From the NCBI GenBank assembly GCA_900552545.1, contig USAL01000119.1, forward strand, positions 1-5,567: a stretch of DNA of 5,567 nucleotides, read 5' to 3'. The translations under genes were made by a program, and so were the position numbers. The notes beneath the pieces were generated by a model that made no database searches, was not told the DNA's origin, and saw only the letters and a list, made by a program, of their open reading frames with translations. This DNA comes from an uncultured Sutterella sp. Its GTDB lineage: Bacteria; Pseudomonadota; Gammaproteobacteria; Burkholderiales; Burkholderiaceae_F. The stretch's first letter is position 1. Every line of letters starts with the position of its first letter. Positions 5,110 through 5,567 of the stretch are shown here, piece after piece.

Positions 5110-5567
5110 AACGAACGCAATCCGTATAGAGAAGACTGTCGAAAAGGAAACAAGCGAGTTCCTGGACTGCGATTGAAGTGAACTGCGGTTTATCGTCACC
5201 ATCAATGTGAGTGTAAGAGGCACGTTTGATTGTAACGATGCGTTCAGTCTGTCAACCAGAATCCACACTGTCTCCAAGCAATGAAAGCAAACTTTTTGGT
5301 TTTCAGACGGGCCTGGCAGGAGCGTTCTTGTTTTTCTTTCGCTCAATTCGCCATCAATCCCCTTCCCTAGAAAGAACAAGTCCTCTACATGTCAACATCT
5401 GCTGCAAATGCAGCAACAACGCGCATCGACTCTCGTAAAATTCGTGTCTCGACTGTGCCTGTGGTTCGTTTTTTCTTCCCCTTTATGCCCCTTCTCGACG
5501 AACGACAAGTGGTACGGACTTTTTTCAGCGCTTGCATACCGCATGACAGTGGTTTTCAGTTTTGAAC
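5110..5567. other. Gene-free stretch of medium GC
   Basis: No frame here looks like a known protein. The longest minus-strand frame (5080-5379, 99 residues) runs into the nikE remnant and is rich in Ser, Leu and Thr with no domain I recognise; the longest plus-strand frame (5226-5438, 70 residues) is similar noise. The visible structures are a perfect palindrome at 5400-5415 and several T-rich runs (5328-5340, 5468-5481, 5520-5526). No RNA gene or insertion-sequence end could be identified. It may be decayed coding DNA or a long intergenic region. Confidence 0.4.
5400..5415. repeat. Perfect 16-base inverted repeat
   Basis: TGCTGCA and TGCAGCA flank AA (TGCTGCAAATGCAGCA). Seven perfect pairs with a two-base centre suit an operator for a dimeric repressor better than an RNA hairpin, because a two-base loop is strained. 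No adjacent gene is recognised, so any role is open. Confidence 0.4.

Noticed and set aside
5080..5379. A 99-codon minus-strand frame as a real gene or transposase remnant
   Set aside because: It overlaps the end of the nikE remnant, has no ribosome binding site I can see, and shows no transposase or other motif.
156..5520. An 11-base direct repeat, TGGTACGGACT, at 156-166 and 5510-5520, near both ends of the window
   Set aside because: Several 11-base matching pairs are expected by chance in 5.6 kb, the match does not extend, and no transposase lies between. It is not convincing as element ends or target duplication.
1..5567. CRISPR array, tRNA, rRNA or phage system
   Set aside because: No regularly spaced repeats, no cloverleaf-like or rRNA-like sequence and no phage or defence protein families were seen on either strand.

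Overview
The window looks like a chromosomal segment of a GC-rich betaproteobacterium, probably Burkholderiales; a gut Sutterellaceae-type genome fits but is not proven. The reasons are the protein families present (RlhA, a TctA-type permease, NikR/NikE, an ankyrin lipoprotein after tatD) and the GC-rich codon use of the central genes. Three intact genes, ank, rlhA and nikR, are flanked on both sides by fragments of broken genes and by AT-richer DNA with no clear function.

Left flank, 1-340: AT-rich, with only a weak GTG-started minus-strand frame (22-210) that reads like an export signal and then stops. At 332 to about 590, on the minus strand, lies the C-terminal part of a tripartite tricarboxylate transporter permease (TctA family). 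It meets, around 572-590, the C-terminal half of a TatD-family metal-dependent hydrolase on the plus strand (to 1003). Both genes lost their 5' parts at this same junction, the arrangement expected at one end of an inversion with breakpoints inside tctA and tatD.

Centre, 1138-4066, plus strand: an ankyrin-repeat lipoprotein gene, then 40 bases later rlhA, a U32-family 23S rRNA cytidine hydroxylase. They are probably co-transcribed. The tatD-ank adjacency looks ancestral, so the break seems to have struck an existing tatD-ank-rlhA group.

Right side: after two short hairpins, nikR (minus strand, 4152-4553) encodes a complete nickel-responsive repressor with all expected nickel ligands. Divergent from it, after an AT-rich regulatory-looking gap, is only the C-terminal half of a NikE-type nickel ABC ATPase (4710-5096). 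This suggests that a nik transport operon once stood here and was lost by deletion, leaving the regulator and the tail of the last transporter gene. The remaining 470 bases hold no gene I can recognise, only a perfect short palindrome.

I found no new enzymatic or defence system. The most interesting content is the set of rearrangement scars: a chimeric tctA/tatD junction and an orphaned nikR beside a nikE remnant.
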